This document shows positions 1-5,882 of a stretch of 6,011 nucleotides of DNA, in pieces. The stretch is from Clostridia bacterium (GTDB lineage: Bacteria > Bacillota > Clostridia > Oscillospirales > CAG-272). The stretch is from assembly GCA_017624795.1 (NCBI GenBank), contig JAGAMJ010000121.1, positions 1 to 6,011 of the forward strand, written 5' to 3'. Within the stretch, counting starts at the first letter, position 1, and each line of letters begins with the position of its first letter. The notes under the pieces are model-generated. The model was not told the DNA's origin. It did not search any database and was given only the letters and a program-made list of their open reading frames with translations. The position numbers were made by a program, and so were the translations under genes.

Positions 1-743
1 AGGACGGTCGCGCCCATGTAGGAGAGCTCGCGAAGCTCGCGGTAGGTGATCGTGTCGATCGGACGGGGGGAGTCGATGATGCGGGGGTCTGCCATGAGAA
101 CGCCCGAAACGTCGGTCCAGTTTTCGTACAGATCGGCGTTTACGGCGCGGGCAACGATCGAGCCTGTGATATCCGAGCCGCCACGGGAAAAGGTCTTGAC
201 GGTGCCGTTGGGCATCGAGCCGTAGAAGCCGGGGATCACGGCGTACTCGTGTTTTTTGAGCTCCTCGGCAAGCACGGCGTTGGTGCGTTCCTCGTCAAAG
301 GTACCGTTGTCGCGGAAAAAGATGACGTTTTCGGCGTCAACAAAGGCAAAGCCCAGATACTTGGCAAGGATCAGACCGTTCAGATACTCACCGCGGGAGG
401 CGGCGTAATCACGGCCCGAGGCGTGCATCATGGCGTTCTTCACGTAGTTCAGCTCGCCCGAAATATCAAAATCAAGTCCAAGTTCGCGAATGATGCCGTT
501 ATAGCGATCGCGAATGTTGTCGTAATAGGCATCGATCGCCTTGGCACTTTCGTGCGAACGGATCATCTCATAGCAGCGGTAAAGCATATCGGTGACCTTA
601 ACGTCGTCCTTGCTGCGCTTACCGGGTGCGGAGGGAACCACGTAACGGCGTGCGGGATCGGTGCGAACGATCTCGGCAACTCTTTTGAAATGTTCTGCGT
701 CGGCAAGCGAGCTGCCGCCGAATTTTACAACCTTAGTCAGCAT
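1..743 (-). CDS. lysC: Aspartate kinase (aspartokinase), N-terminal 247 residues, cut by the window edge
   Basis: This enzyme phosphorylates L-aspartate with ATP to 4-phospho-L-aspartate (EC 2.7.2.4), the first step towards lysine/diaminopimelate, threonine and methionine, in the cytoplasm. The amino-acid-kinase domain is clear. The N-terminal nucleotide-binding motif KFGGSS is at residues 7-12, VVPSAPGKR at 35-43, KVTDML at 49-54, the substrate-site ASRGE at 115-119, SRGGSDITGS at 186-195, NWTDVSGV at 208-215, the DPR triplet at 219-221 and SYMGA at 241-245. The start is the ATG at 743-741, preceded by GAGGAG (750-755) with 6 nt spacing. The regulatory ACT domains expected in the family (about 400-450 residues in total) lie beyond position 1, so feedback control cannot be judged. 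The gene has its own consensus promoter and a short leader of about 43 nt, too short for a lysine riboswitch or a T-box. The ABC exporter gene lies 113 bp upstream on the same strand. The family call is very secure; the isozyme role is not known. Confidence 0.96.
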   Translation of the reverse strand, partial: MLTKVVKFGGSSLADAEHFKRVAEIVRTDPARRYVVPSAPGKRSKDDVKVTDMLYRCYEMIRSHESAKAIDAYYDNIRDRYNGIIRELGLDFDISGELNYVKNAMMHASGRDYAASRGEYLNGLILAKYLGFAFVDAENVIFFRDNGTFDEERTNAVLAEELKKHEYAVIPGFYGSMPNGTVKTFSRGGSDITGSIVARAVNADLYENWTDVSGVLMADPRIIDSPRPIDTITYRELRELSYMGATV

Positions 744-792
744 AATGAACTCCTCGTGGGGTTATTGATTCAGTAAAAAACTACTGTTTAAT

Positions 793-821
793 ATTATATG
801 AATATTGACGTTGTCTGTCAA
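793..821 (-). promoter_or_regulatory. Sigma-A promoter of lysC, perfect consensus
   Basis: Read on the minus strand, TTGACA (821-816) and TATAAT (798-793) both match the vegetative consensus at all six positions and are separated by exactly 17 bp. The predicted transcript start is near 786, giving a leader of roughly 43 nt with a GAGGAG site. The leader can form a small 5-bp hairpin (CAGTA/TACTG around a T-rich loop) close to its 5' end. A TTGAC-N7-GTCAA inverted repeat (805-821) overlaps the -35 box and could be an operator. Strong constitutive or repressible expression is inferred from the sequence only. Confidence 0.9.
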
Positions 822-856
822 GGGGCAAGCGCGGTTTTTGCCAAATTTTTTGATTT

Positions 857-2770
857 TTACGGCTTTTCCAGGTAACGCTTTGCTTGCGTGTTGAAAAGAA
901 GTGCGTATTTTCCGTCTTTTTCCATTAGCTCGCGATGCGTGCCTTCCTCAATAAGACGTCCGTTTTCCAGCACCAAAATTTTGCTTGCGATGGTCGCGGA
1001 GGAAAGTCGGTGCGACACGAAGATAGTGGTCTTATCTCCGCGTAGCTCGTCAAAGCGGCGAAAGATCTCTTGCTCGGCAAGAGGATCCAGCGAGGCGGTG
1101 GGCTCGTCCAGGATCAGGATATCGGCATCGCTGTAAAAGGCGCGCGCGACCGACAGCTTTTGCCACTGTCCGCCCGATAATTCGATACCGTTGCGGTCAA
1201 AATAGCGCATCAGCTGCGTGTCATAGCCGTTCGGTAGCTCCTCGGCAACGCCATCGGCACCCGCCTGCTTTGCGGCGCGCACCACGTCGTCGTGCTCGCC
1301 CTGCCGTTTCAGATCGCCGAAGCGGATATTGTCGGAAAAGCTGACGGCATACTTTCCAAAGTCCTGAAAGATCAGACCGAAAAGATGGTGCAGCTCGGTC
1401 ACGTCATAGTCGCGCAGGTCCTTGCCGTCCAGCAGGATCTCGCCCTCGGTGGGATCGTACAGACGCGTCAGCAGCTTGATCAGCGTCGTCTTGCCCGCGC
1501 CGTTCAGTCCGACCAACGCCACCGTTTCGCCCGGGCGCAGAGAAAAGCTGACGTCCGACAGCACGGGGCGGTCGGTGCCGGGGTAAGCGAAGGACACGTG
1601 GCGCAGCTCCAAGGTGTGGGCGCACCCTCTTTTGGGGATCTCGGGCGTTTGAACGCGCGGCACAACGGTGGGCTTTTCCCGAAGGAACGAGAGCAGATTA
1701 TCAATGAAAAGCGTTCCCTCATAGATCGTAGCGGAGGTGGTGATCAGGGTGGTCACGCCCGTGGCGATCGAGGTCAGCGCCCCTGTGTAGAGAGAATAAT
1801 CACCGATGCGGTACTGCCCTTGGAAAACGCCGTAGGCAATATAGGCAAAAAAGACGCAGTTGACCACCGCCGAGATCACGGCGAACACGACCTGCCAGAC
1901 GTTTTCCTTGACGATCAGCCGTTTGAGCCCGGTGTAATAGCGGTCAAACACCGTTTGATAGCGATCGACCAGCTCGTCGCCGAGATCGTAAATGCGGATC
2001 TCCTTGGCGAGATCCTTGTTGACGGCAAGCTCCGAAAAGTAATTCATCTGCCTGCGGTCGGAGGAACGCATACGCATATAGGAAAAGGTCTTGCGGCGGT
2101 AAACGAAGTTGACGATGGTGGAGGGAATGGCGGTCGCGATTATGATAACGGTGGCAAGGGGCAGGGGACGTGCCAAAATGATGATGTAGCCCACCAAAGA
2201 GATCAGCGTACTGATCACGCCGAATGCCGAATTCAAAATGGTAATGGGGCGATTACCCGCCTCACGGTTGGCGTTTTCCAGCTTTTCATAAAAGGCGGGC
2301 AGGTCAAACGAGGCAAGGTCAAGCGTCTGCGCTTTTTTCATAATACGGATCCGCACGTGCCGCACCACGCGCTCGCCTGCGATGCGGTTGACCGCGTGGG
2401 ATAAGAGATTGACGACCTTGTTCAGGATTTTGTACATAAAGAAATAGATCAGCAGCGAAAGCACCATAGAGCCAAGGAACATGGCAAGGTCAAAGACCTT
2501 GCCGCCCGCTTGCTCGGTGATGACGTTTTGCAGCTCGTTGAGAATGCGCTGCGAGAGCAGTGAGCCCCAAATGGGCATCAGACCGTTGAACAGCGCGACA
2601 AAGGACATCAAAAAAAGGAAAAGGGGACCGCTTTCCCAAACCAGTCGGAAAATATAGAGCAAACGCCCAAAAAAGCCGCCCAGCAGCTCGCGCAGAAAAC
2701 GGAACAGATCCTTTGGTGATCTTGGGGGCTTTATTTTTTCGTATTGATATTGAGGTGGGGGGCCCATCAT
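857..2770 (-). CDS. ABC exporter half-transporter: fused membrane and ATPase domains, substrate unknown
   Basis: This 637-residue type IV (MsbA-like) exporter subunit is expected to dimerise in the cytoplasmic membrane and use ATP to push a substrate outwards. Residues 1-45 are a Pro-rich, then basic cytoplasmic segment. Hydrophobic spans follow at about 50-68, 94-116, 184-200, 207-223, 296-316 and 333-350. The ATPase domain has an A-loop Tyr (396), Walker [10 protein letters not shown] (421-429, Lys427), Q-loop Gln469, signature LSGGQ (531-535), Walker B ILILDEP (551-557, catalytic Glu556), D-loop SLD (560-562) and H-loop His587. All key residues are present, so it should be active. There is no N-terminal C39 peptidase domain. 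An in-frame ATG 10 codons upstream (2800) has no ribosome binding site, while the ATG at 2770 has AAGGAAG 8 nt ahead, so 2770 is preferred. A second ATG follows directly (2767). The gene is transcribed alone from its own promoter, so the context gives no substrate. Multidrug, lipid or peptide export are all possible. Confidence 0.92.
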   Translation of the reverse strand: MMGPPPQYQYEKIKPPRSPKDLFRFLRELLGGFFGRLLYIFRLVWESGPLFLFLMSFVALFNGLMPIWGSLLSQRILNELQNVITEQAGGKVFDLAMFLGSMVLSLLIYFFMYKILNKVVNLLSHAVNRIAGERVVRHVRIRIMKKAQTLDLASFDLPAFYEKLENANREAGNRPITILNSAFGVISTLISLVGYIIILARPLPLATVIIIATAIPSTIVNFVYRRKTFSYMRMRSSDRRQMNYFSELAVNKDLAKEIRIYDLGDELVDRYQTVFDRYYTGLKRLIVKENVWQVVFAVISAVVNCVFFAYIAYGVFQGQYRIGDYSLYTGALTSIATGVTTLITTSATIYEGTLFIDNLLSFLREKPTVVPRVQTPEIPKRGCAHTLELRHVSFAYPGTDRPVLSDVSFSLRPGETVALVGLNGAGKTTLIKLLTRLYDPTEGEILLDGKDLRDYDVTELHHLFGLIFQDFGKYAVSFSDNIRFGDLKRQGEHDDVVRAAKQAGADGVAEELPNGYDTQLMRYFDRNGIELSGGQWQKLSVARAFYSDADILILDEPTASLDPLAEQEIFRRFDELRGDKTTIFVSHRLSSATIASKILVLENGRLIEEGTHRELMEKDGKYALLFNTQAKRYLEKP

Positions 2771-2778
2771 AAAAATCA

Positions 2779-2785
2779 CTTCCTT
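2779..2785 (-). promoter_or_regulatory. Ribosome binding site that sets the ABC exporter start
   Basis: AAGGAAG on the minus strand lies 8 nt before the ATG at 2770-2768. The longer reading with ATG at 2800 has only a C/T/A-rich stretch ahead of it. The site therefore favours the shorter 637-residue protein beginning MMGPPPQ. Confidence 0.75.
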
Positions 2786-2833
2786 TTCGTGGCAATCCAT
2801 GAAGAAGCTTTTGTACGATGAAGATATATAAAT

Positions 2834-2862
2834 ATTATATCATAACATAAAATGACTGTCAA
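2834..2862 (-). promoter_or_regulatory. Sigma-A promoter of the ABC exporter, perfect consensus
   Basis: On the minus strand, TTGACA (2862-2857) and TATAAT (2839-2834) match the vegetative consensus fully with a 17-bp spacer, the same architecture as the lysC promoter. The predicted transcript start is near 2827, leaving a leader of about 57 nt before the ATG at 2770. A TGAC-T-GTCA palindrome (2853-2861) overlaps the -35 box and may bind a regulator. The promoter diverges from that of the DUF1015 gene, with about 43 bp between the two -35 boxes. Confidence 0.9.
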
Positions 2863-2905
2863 GAAAATGATGGCAAGGGGATAGGCAAAATTTTAAGCGC
2901 TTGCC

Positions 2906-2934
2906 TTGCAATATGTGCGGCTTTGTGCTATAAT
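2906..2934 (+). promoter_or_regulatory. Extended -10 sigma-A promoter of the DUF1015 gene
   Basis: TTGCAA (2906-2911) is a 4/6 match to the -35 consensus and is followed after 17 bp by a perfect TATAAT (2929-2934). The -10 box is preceded by TG plus one base (2926-2928), the extended -10 element that compensates for a weaker -35. The predicted start near 2941 gives a leader of about 24 nt. Confidence 0.82.
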
Positions 2935-2950
2935 GGGATCAACGATCGAA

Positions 2951-2957
2951 AGAGAGG
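2951..2957 (+). promoter_or_regulatory. Ribosome binding site that sets the DUF1015 start
   Basis: AGAGAGG lies 7 nt before the ATG at 2965. A longer in-frame reading from a TTG at 2923 would start upstream of the -10 box and of the predicted transcript start, so it cannot be the real start from this promoter. Confidence 0.85.
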
Positions 2958-2964
2958 TAAGTTT

Positions 2965-4221
2965 ATGTCCGCATACCTGTTGCCGGCAGATATTCTGCTG
3001 CCGGATTTCAGTAAAACAGACGCGACCGCTTGGTCTGTGGTTGCGTGCGATCAATACACCAGCGAGCCCGAATATTGGCAAGCCGTAGAGCAGCAGGTCG
3101 GCGAGCAGCCCTCTACGCTGAAATTGATCCTGCCCGAGGTCTATTTGGAAGAAAGCCGGGACCGTATTGCCCATATCCACGACAATATGAACACCTACTT
3201 AAAGGACGTTCTTGTAAAGCATCCGAATAAGATGATCTATTTGGAGCGCACGCAATCTGATGGGCGCGTGCGCCGTGGGCTGATCGGGCTGGTGGATCTG
3301 GAGCAATACGATTACAACAAGGGCTCGCGTTCGCTGATCCGCGCCACCGAGGGCACGGTCATGGAGCGTATCCCGCCCCGTCTTGAAGTGCGCCGCGACG
3401 CATCGATCGAGCTGCCCCACGTGATGCTGCTGATCGACGACCCGCAAAAGACCGTGATCGAGCCGCTTGCCGCAAGGGCAGAAACGCTGCCTCTTGCCTA
3501 TTCCTTTCCGCTGATGCAAAAGGGCGGCGCGGTGGTCGGACGCTTTGTGGACAGTGTCGGGATCGGCCGCGTAAAGGCGGCGTTGGAGCGCCTTGTTTCG
3601 CCTGAGCAGGTGCGCACCAGATATGGAGAGGGCGTTGCACCGCTTCTTTTTGCCGTTGGCGACGGCAATCATTCACTTGCCACCGCGAAGGCGGCTTATG
3701 AGGAGATCAAGGCACAGCACGGCAGCGCGGCGCTTTATCACCCTGCGCGCTATGCGCTTGCGGAGGTGGTCAATTTACACGATCCCGCCCTTCAATTTGA
3801 GCCCATCTATCGCGTGCTGTTTGACGTTGATCCCAACGACGTGCTTTCCAAATTGCAGGAGTATTCCTTTGGCTTGCAGGGTAATGCCGCACCTCAACAG
3901 GCACGCTTTCTGTCGGCGGGGCGTCGCGGCACCATTCATTTCGAGCACCCCACCGAGCAGCTGGTCGTTGGAACGCTGCAAACCTTTATCGACGGCTATC
4001 TTGCCACGCATCCCGAAGCGCACGTGGACTACATTCACGGCACCAAGACCGTGGAGGCGCTTTCCGCCAAGGAAAACACCGTTGGCTTCCTTTTTTCGGG
4101 AATGGAAAAAGGACAGCTGTTCGGCGCCGTGATGCACGACGGTGCGCTGCCGCGCAAGACCTTTTCCATGGGGGCTGCCGCAGACAAGCGCTATTACATC
4201 GAGTGCAGAAGGATCAAGTGA
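2965..4221 (+). CDS. DUF1015-family protein, function unknown
   Basis: This is a 418-residue soluble protein with no signal peptide or membrane span, matching the DUF1015 family (PF06245/COG4198) in length and in conserved blocks. These are WSVVACDQYTSEPEYW (23-38), IRATEGT (125-131), ERIPPR (134-139), PHVMLLIDDP (151-160), VGDGNHSLATAK (231-242), DYIHGTKT (355-362) and KTFSMG (398-403). The run of invariant Asp, His and Arg residues looks like an enzyme active site. The biochemical role is not established. In my general knowledge, clostridial members often neighbour serA/serC of serine biosynthesis, but no such gene is visible here. The DGNH block recalls the DGxHR motif of ParB/sulfiredoxin-fold proteins, a group that includes serine kinases; that link is inference. 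The gene appears monocistronic, diverging from the ABC exporter and converging on the CPBP gene. No family block seems damaged. The family call is firm; the function is open. Confidence 0.9.
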   Translation: MSAYLLPADILLPDFSKTDATAWSVVACDQYTSEPEYWQAVEQQVGEQPSTLKLILPEVYLEESRDRIAHIHDNMNTYLKDVLVKHPNKMIYLERTQSDGRVRRGLIGLVDLEQYDYNKGSRSLIRATEGTVMERIPPRLEVRRDASIELPHVMLLIDDPQKTVIEPLAARAETLPLAYSFPLMQKGGAVVGRFVDSVGIGRVKAALERLVSPEQVRTRYGEGVAPLLFAVGDGNHSLATAKAAYEEIKAQHGSAALYHPARYALAEVVNLHDPALQFEPIYRVLFDVDPNDVLSKLQEYSFGLQGNAAPQQARFLSAGRRGTIHFEHPTEQLVVGTLQTFIDGYLATHPEAHVDYIHGTKTVEALSAKENTVGFLFSGMEKGQLFGAVMHDGALPRKTFSMGAAADKRYYIECRRIK

Positions 4222-4333
4222 TTTTTCACAAATCGAAAGCCGAGAGCAAGGCGTTTGGAGCTACGGCAGAACGGCTACGTGCTACGAAGGATTGACACAA
4301 AAGGTCGCAATCGAGGATTGAGGACAAACAATA
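4222..4333. other. Convergent intergenic spacer with short repeats, no gene seen
   Basis: No reading frame here has a start with a ribosome binding site, and no RNA gene fold is evident. The stretch carries three GCTACG copies at 4260, 4274 and 4281 (a 7-bp step), two GGATTGA copies at 4289 and 4315, and a small CAATC-GAG-GATTG inverted repeat at 4308-4320. It then runs into the long hairpin. It may be untranslated tail of the DUF1015 transcript or the flank of a dispersed repeat. Confidence 0.5.
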
Positions 4334-4372
4334 AAACTGCCTCCCCAAGCACTGTGCTTGGGGAGGCAGTTT
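4334..4372. terminator. Long perfect hairpin, bidirectional terminator between convergent genes
   Basis: Arms 4334-4352 and 4354-4372 are perfectly complementary over 19 bp around a single T (in RNA, about 17-18 pairs with a 3-5 nt loop). The core is a GC-rich CTGCCTCCCC run flanked by AAA/TTT. On the minus strand the stem runs into TTTTATTGTTT, a fair U-tract, only 17 nt after the CPBP stop at 4390, so it is a good terminator for that operon. On the plus strand the T-run is only the TTT of the stem itself, so termination of the DUF1015 transcript, whose stop is 112 nt upstream, is probably weaker. Its unusual length and perfection also fit a dispersed REP-like palindrome. Confidence 0.85.
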
Positions 4373-4389
4373 GCGTTATGAGGAAGCGC

Positions 4390-5316
4390 TTATAAGAAGA
4401 TAAAGCCCGCGATCGAAATGAGGATACAAAGGATCACAGGCGGATCGCAAAGCGCGTCGAGAATGGTGTAAAACTGCACGTTCCACGGCACGGCACGTCG
4501 GGGATCGCCCTGTCCGCCCTGCGCGCGCAAGCGATAAAGCTTTGCCGCCGAACGGAAGAAAAGCAAAAGCGAGAGCAAAAGGATCAGGATCAAAAGGAAC
4601 AAAAACAGCTCAATGCTGCCCGTGATGTCATAAAAGGCGTTGAGATAGCGTTGACCGAACAGCGATACGATGTTATAGCACATGTGCAAAAGCACCGTGG
4701 CAAACAGCGAATCGGTAGCAAGCAGCACCAGCACAAATAAAACGCCGGAAAACAGATAAACGGGTAGGTTTCGCAGATCAAAATGACAAAGCGAAAAAAG
4801 CAGCGCGCTCATCAGACACGCGCGAACGCCGCCACGTCGCTCATATTCCGCCACAACGACGCCGCGGAAAAAGAATTCTTCAAGTATCGCCGGCAGGATC
4901 GCCAGCACCACTGCCATACATATCCCATAAAGGGGATCGGGGGCAAAGGCGTCCTCATACGTCGTGGCGCTGTTGCCAAGCGAATCAATACCGCCGCACA
5001 GCAAGGAAAGCAAAATGCAGCCGCTGATCAATGCAAAAAAAGCGAAGATCAAAAGGGGCAGATGGCTCACGCGCGGCGCACGCAAGCGCAGCACGCGCCC
5101 ATATCCTTGACCGCGCAGCATTAAAAAGACGGTGATGGGCAGGACAAAGACGGTCAGGATCGCAAGCAGCTTTAACAGCAGGGAATCCGTTTCGTCAAGC
5201 ACGTGATTTGCCAGCATACGCACCAAAAACAAAAGAGCGAAGACCGCAAGCGTCGGGTATCCCACGATCAGTCGCTCCTTTTGATACAAGGGGCGCTCCG
5301 GGATCAATTTAGACAT
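4390..5316 (-). CDS. CPBP-family intramembrane metalloprotease (Rce1/Abi type)
   Basis: This is a 308-residue polytopic membrane protein with hydrophobic spans near 20-36, 46-67, 86-108, 131-145, 165-178, 184-200, 204-220, 235-254 and 291-308. The three CPBP motifs (PF02517) are intact: EEFFFRG (Glu146, Glu147, Arg151), FSLCH (His178) and HMCYN (His211, Asn215). These residues form the presumed catalytic site within the membrane. The family includes Rce1 CAAX proteases and bacterial proteins implicated in bacteriocin immunity or regulated proteolysis. No substrate can be named here. The start chosen is ATG 5316, which overlaps the preceding cyclo-ligase gene by 8 nt and follows AAAGGAGAG. An in-frame ATG at 5406 would add 30 low-complexity residues that are only the other frame of the cyclo-ligase. 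A C-terminal Arg/Gly-rich loop (about 262-275) and a final span lie beyond the CPBP core. It is the last gene of the operon. Confidence 0.9.
   Translation of the reverse strand: MSKLIPERPLYQKERLIVGYPTLAVFALLFLVRMLANHVLDETDSLLLKLLAILTVFVLPITVFLMLRGQGYGRVLRLRAPRVSHLPLLIFAFFALISGCILLSLLCGGIDSLGNSATTYEDAFAPDPLYGICMAVVLAILPAILEEFFFRGVVVAEYERRGGVRACLMSALLFSLCHFDLRNLPVYLFSGVLFVLVLLATDSLFATVLLHMCYNIVSLFGQRYLNAFYDITGSIELFLFLLILILLLSLLLFFRSAAKLYRLRAQGGQGDPRRAVPWNVQFYTILDALCDPPVILCILISIAGFIFL
5309..5316 (-). other. 8-nt gene overlap, likely translational coupling
   Basis: The ATG of the CPBP gene (5316-5314) lies 8 nt inside the end of the cyclo-ligase gene, whose TAA is at 5311-5309. Ribosomes ending the cyclo-ligase could restart here. 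The AAAGGAGAG ahead of the ATG (5335-5327) is good in sequence but slightly far (about 10-12 nt), which fits coupled starts. Confidence 0.75.
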
Positions 5317-5881
5317 GTAACGGGATCTCTCCTTTCTCGGTGATAAGATAGTCCACGGCTTTGTCGGTTCCCTCGGTCGGCAAGGTGGGAAACAGCAGAC
5401 GCTCATAGATGGGAAATAGCGTTATCCCCTCAAACGTAGCGAGAAAACGGTCATAAAAGCCGCCTCCATAGCCAAGCCGCGATCCGTCCCGTCCTGCCGC
5501 AAGCCCGGGCAAAAGGCAGAGCGTGCGCACGGTGGGGCGTGCAAGGGGGGCGGTGGCGTGCGGTGTCGGGATACCGAACCTGCCCACGGCAAGCTCGCTT
5601 AGATTCTTCACAATATGAAAATGCATATCTGTGCCCTCGCACCGGGGGAATGCCACGGGAATACCGCAACTTGCGGCAAGCTGCACGATCGGCGTGAGAT
5701 CGACCTCGCCCCGAACGGGGGAAAAGCAAAGCAACAGATCGGCGTTGAGAAATGCGGAATGTGCCGTAACGGTATGCAAAATCGCGGCATCTGCCAAGGC
5801 TTTCGCTTCGGATGGGATCGAAAGGCGCAGCTCCTTGCATTTTGTGCGCAAGGCTTTCTTTTCTTGAAGTACGGTTGACAT
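5309..5881 (-). CDS. 5-formyltetrahydrofolate cyclo-ligase (5,10-methenyl-THF synthetase)
   Basis: This cytoplasmic enzyme uses ATP to convert 5-formyl-THF to 5,10-methenyl-THF (EC 6.3.3.2), returning a side product of serine hydroxymethyltransferase to the one-carbon pool. At 190 residues it has normal family length. Visible features are the basic N-terminal helix with KKALRTKCKELR (8-19), VRGEVDL (56-62), FPR (78-80), GIPTP (103-107), the nucleotide/phosphate-binding LGYGGGFYDRF (136-146) and the closing DKAVDYLITEKG (173-184). The start is ATG 5881, one base after the stop of the DJ-1/PfpI gene. The sequence ahead of it lacks a convincing Shine-Dalgarno, so translation is probably coupled to the upstream gene. 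The downstream CPBP gene overlaps its last 8 nt. Various symbols are used for this family (fthC, fau, ygfA), so none is assigned. Confidence 0.94.
   Translation of the reverse strand: MSTVLQEKKALRTKCKELRLSIPSEAKALADAAILHTVTAHSAFLNADLLLCFSPVRGEVDLTPIVQLAASCGIPVAFPRCEGTDMHFHIVKNLSELAVGRFGIPTPHATAPLARPTVRTLCLLPGLAAGRDGSRLGYGGGFYDRFLATFEGITLFPIYERLLFPTLPTEGTDKAVDYLITEKGEIPLHV
5327..5335 (-). promoter_or_regulatory. Ribosome binding site that sets the CPBP start
   Basis: AAAGGAGAG on the minus strand, inside the end of the cyclo-ligase gene, is the only strong Shine-Dalgarno near the CPBP start. It supports ATG 5316 over the upstream in-frame ATG at 5406, which would overlap the previous gene by almost 100 nt. 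Confidence 0.7.
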
Positions 5882-5882
5882 A

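Noticed and set aside
249..776. A 175-residue open frame on the plus strand
   Set aside because: It is antisense to lysC, whose conserved motifs are on the other strand, and runs through the lysC promoter region without any protein family signal.
824..842. Terminator for the ABC exporter
   Set aside because: The stem has only 5 bp with a 9-nt loop and no U-tract follows in the minus direction. It is kept only as a possible regulatory repeat.
1292..2404. A 370-residue open frame on the plus strand
   Set aside because: It lies wholly opposite the ABC exporter gene, has no recognisable domain, is rich in Gln/Asp/Gly/Arg as expected from mirror codons, and has no promoter or ribosome binding site. 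It is a shadow of the real gene.
2771..2800. A longer ABC exporter start at ATG 2800
   Set aside because: There is no Shine-Dalgarno before it, while the ATG at 2770 has AAGGAAG at 8 nt. The extra 10 residues overlap that site.
2923..2964. A TTG start for the DUF1015 protein
   Set aside because: It lies upstream of the -10 box and outside the predicted transcript. The family block begins right after ATG 2965.
3199..3672. A 157-residue open frame on the minus strand
   Set aside because: It is antisense to the DUF1015 gene, with His/Arg/Gln-rich composition and no motif or start signal.
4384..4391. AAGCGCTT palindrome at the CPBP stop, identical to one at 2895-2902
   Set aside because: An 8-bp palindrome occurring twice, once overlapping a stop codon, is plausible by chance and has no shared context.
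4390..5316. Bacteriocin immunity or abortive-infection function for the CPBP protein
   Set aside because: The family is sometimes labelled Abi, but no bacteriocin gene, toxin or defence gene is nearby, and the operon partners are metabolic. Only the protease family is supported.
5317..5406. A longer CPBP start at ATG 5406
   Set aside because: The added 30 residues are the shifted frame of the cyclo-ligase gene, Cys/Pro/Arg-rich and unlike a membrane protein start. The ATG at 5316 has a ribosome binding site and a normal 8-nt overlap.
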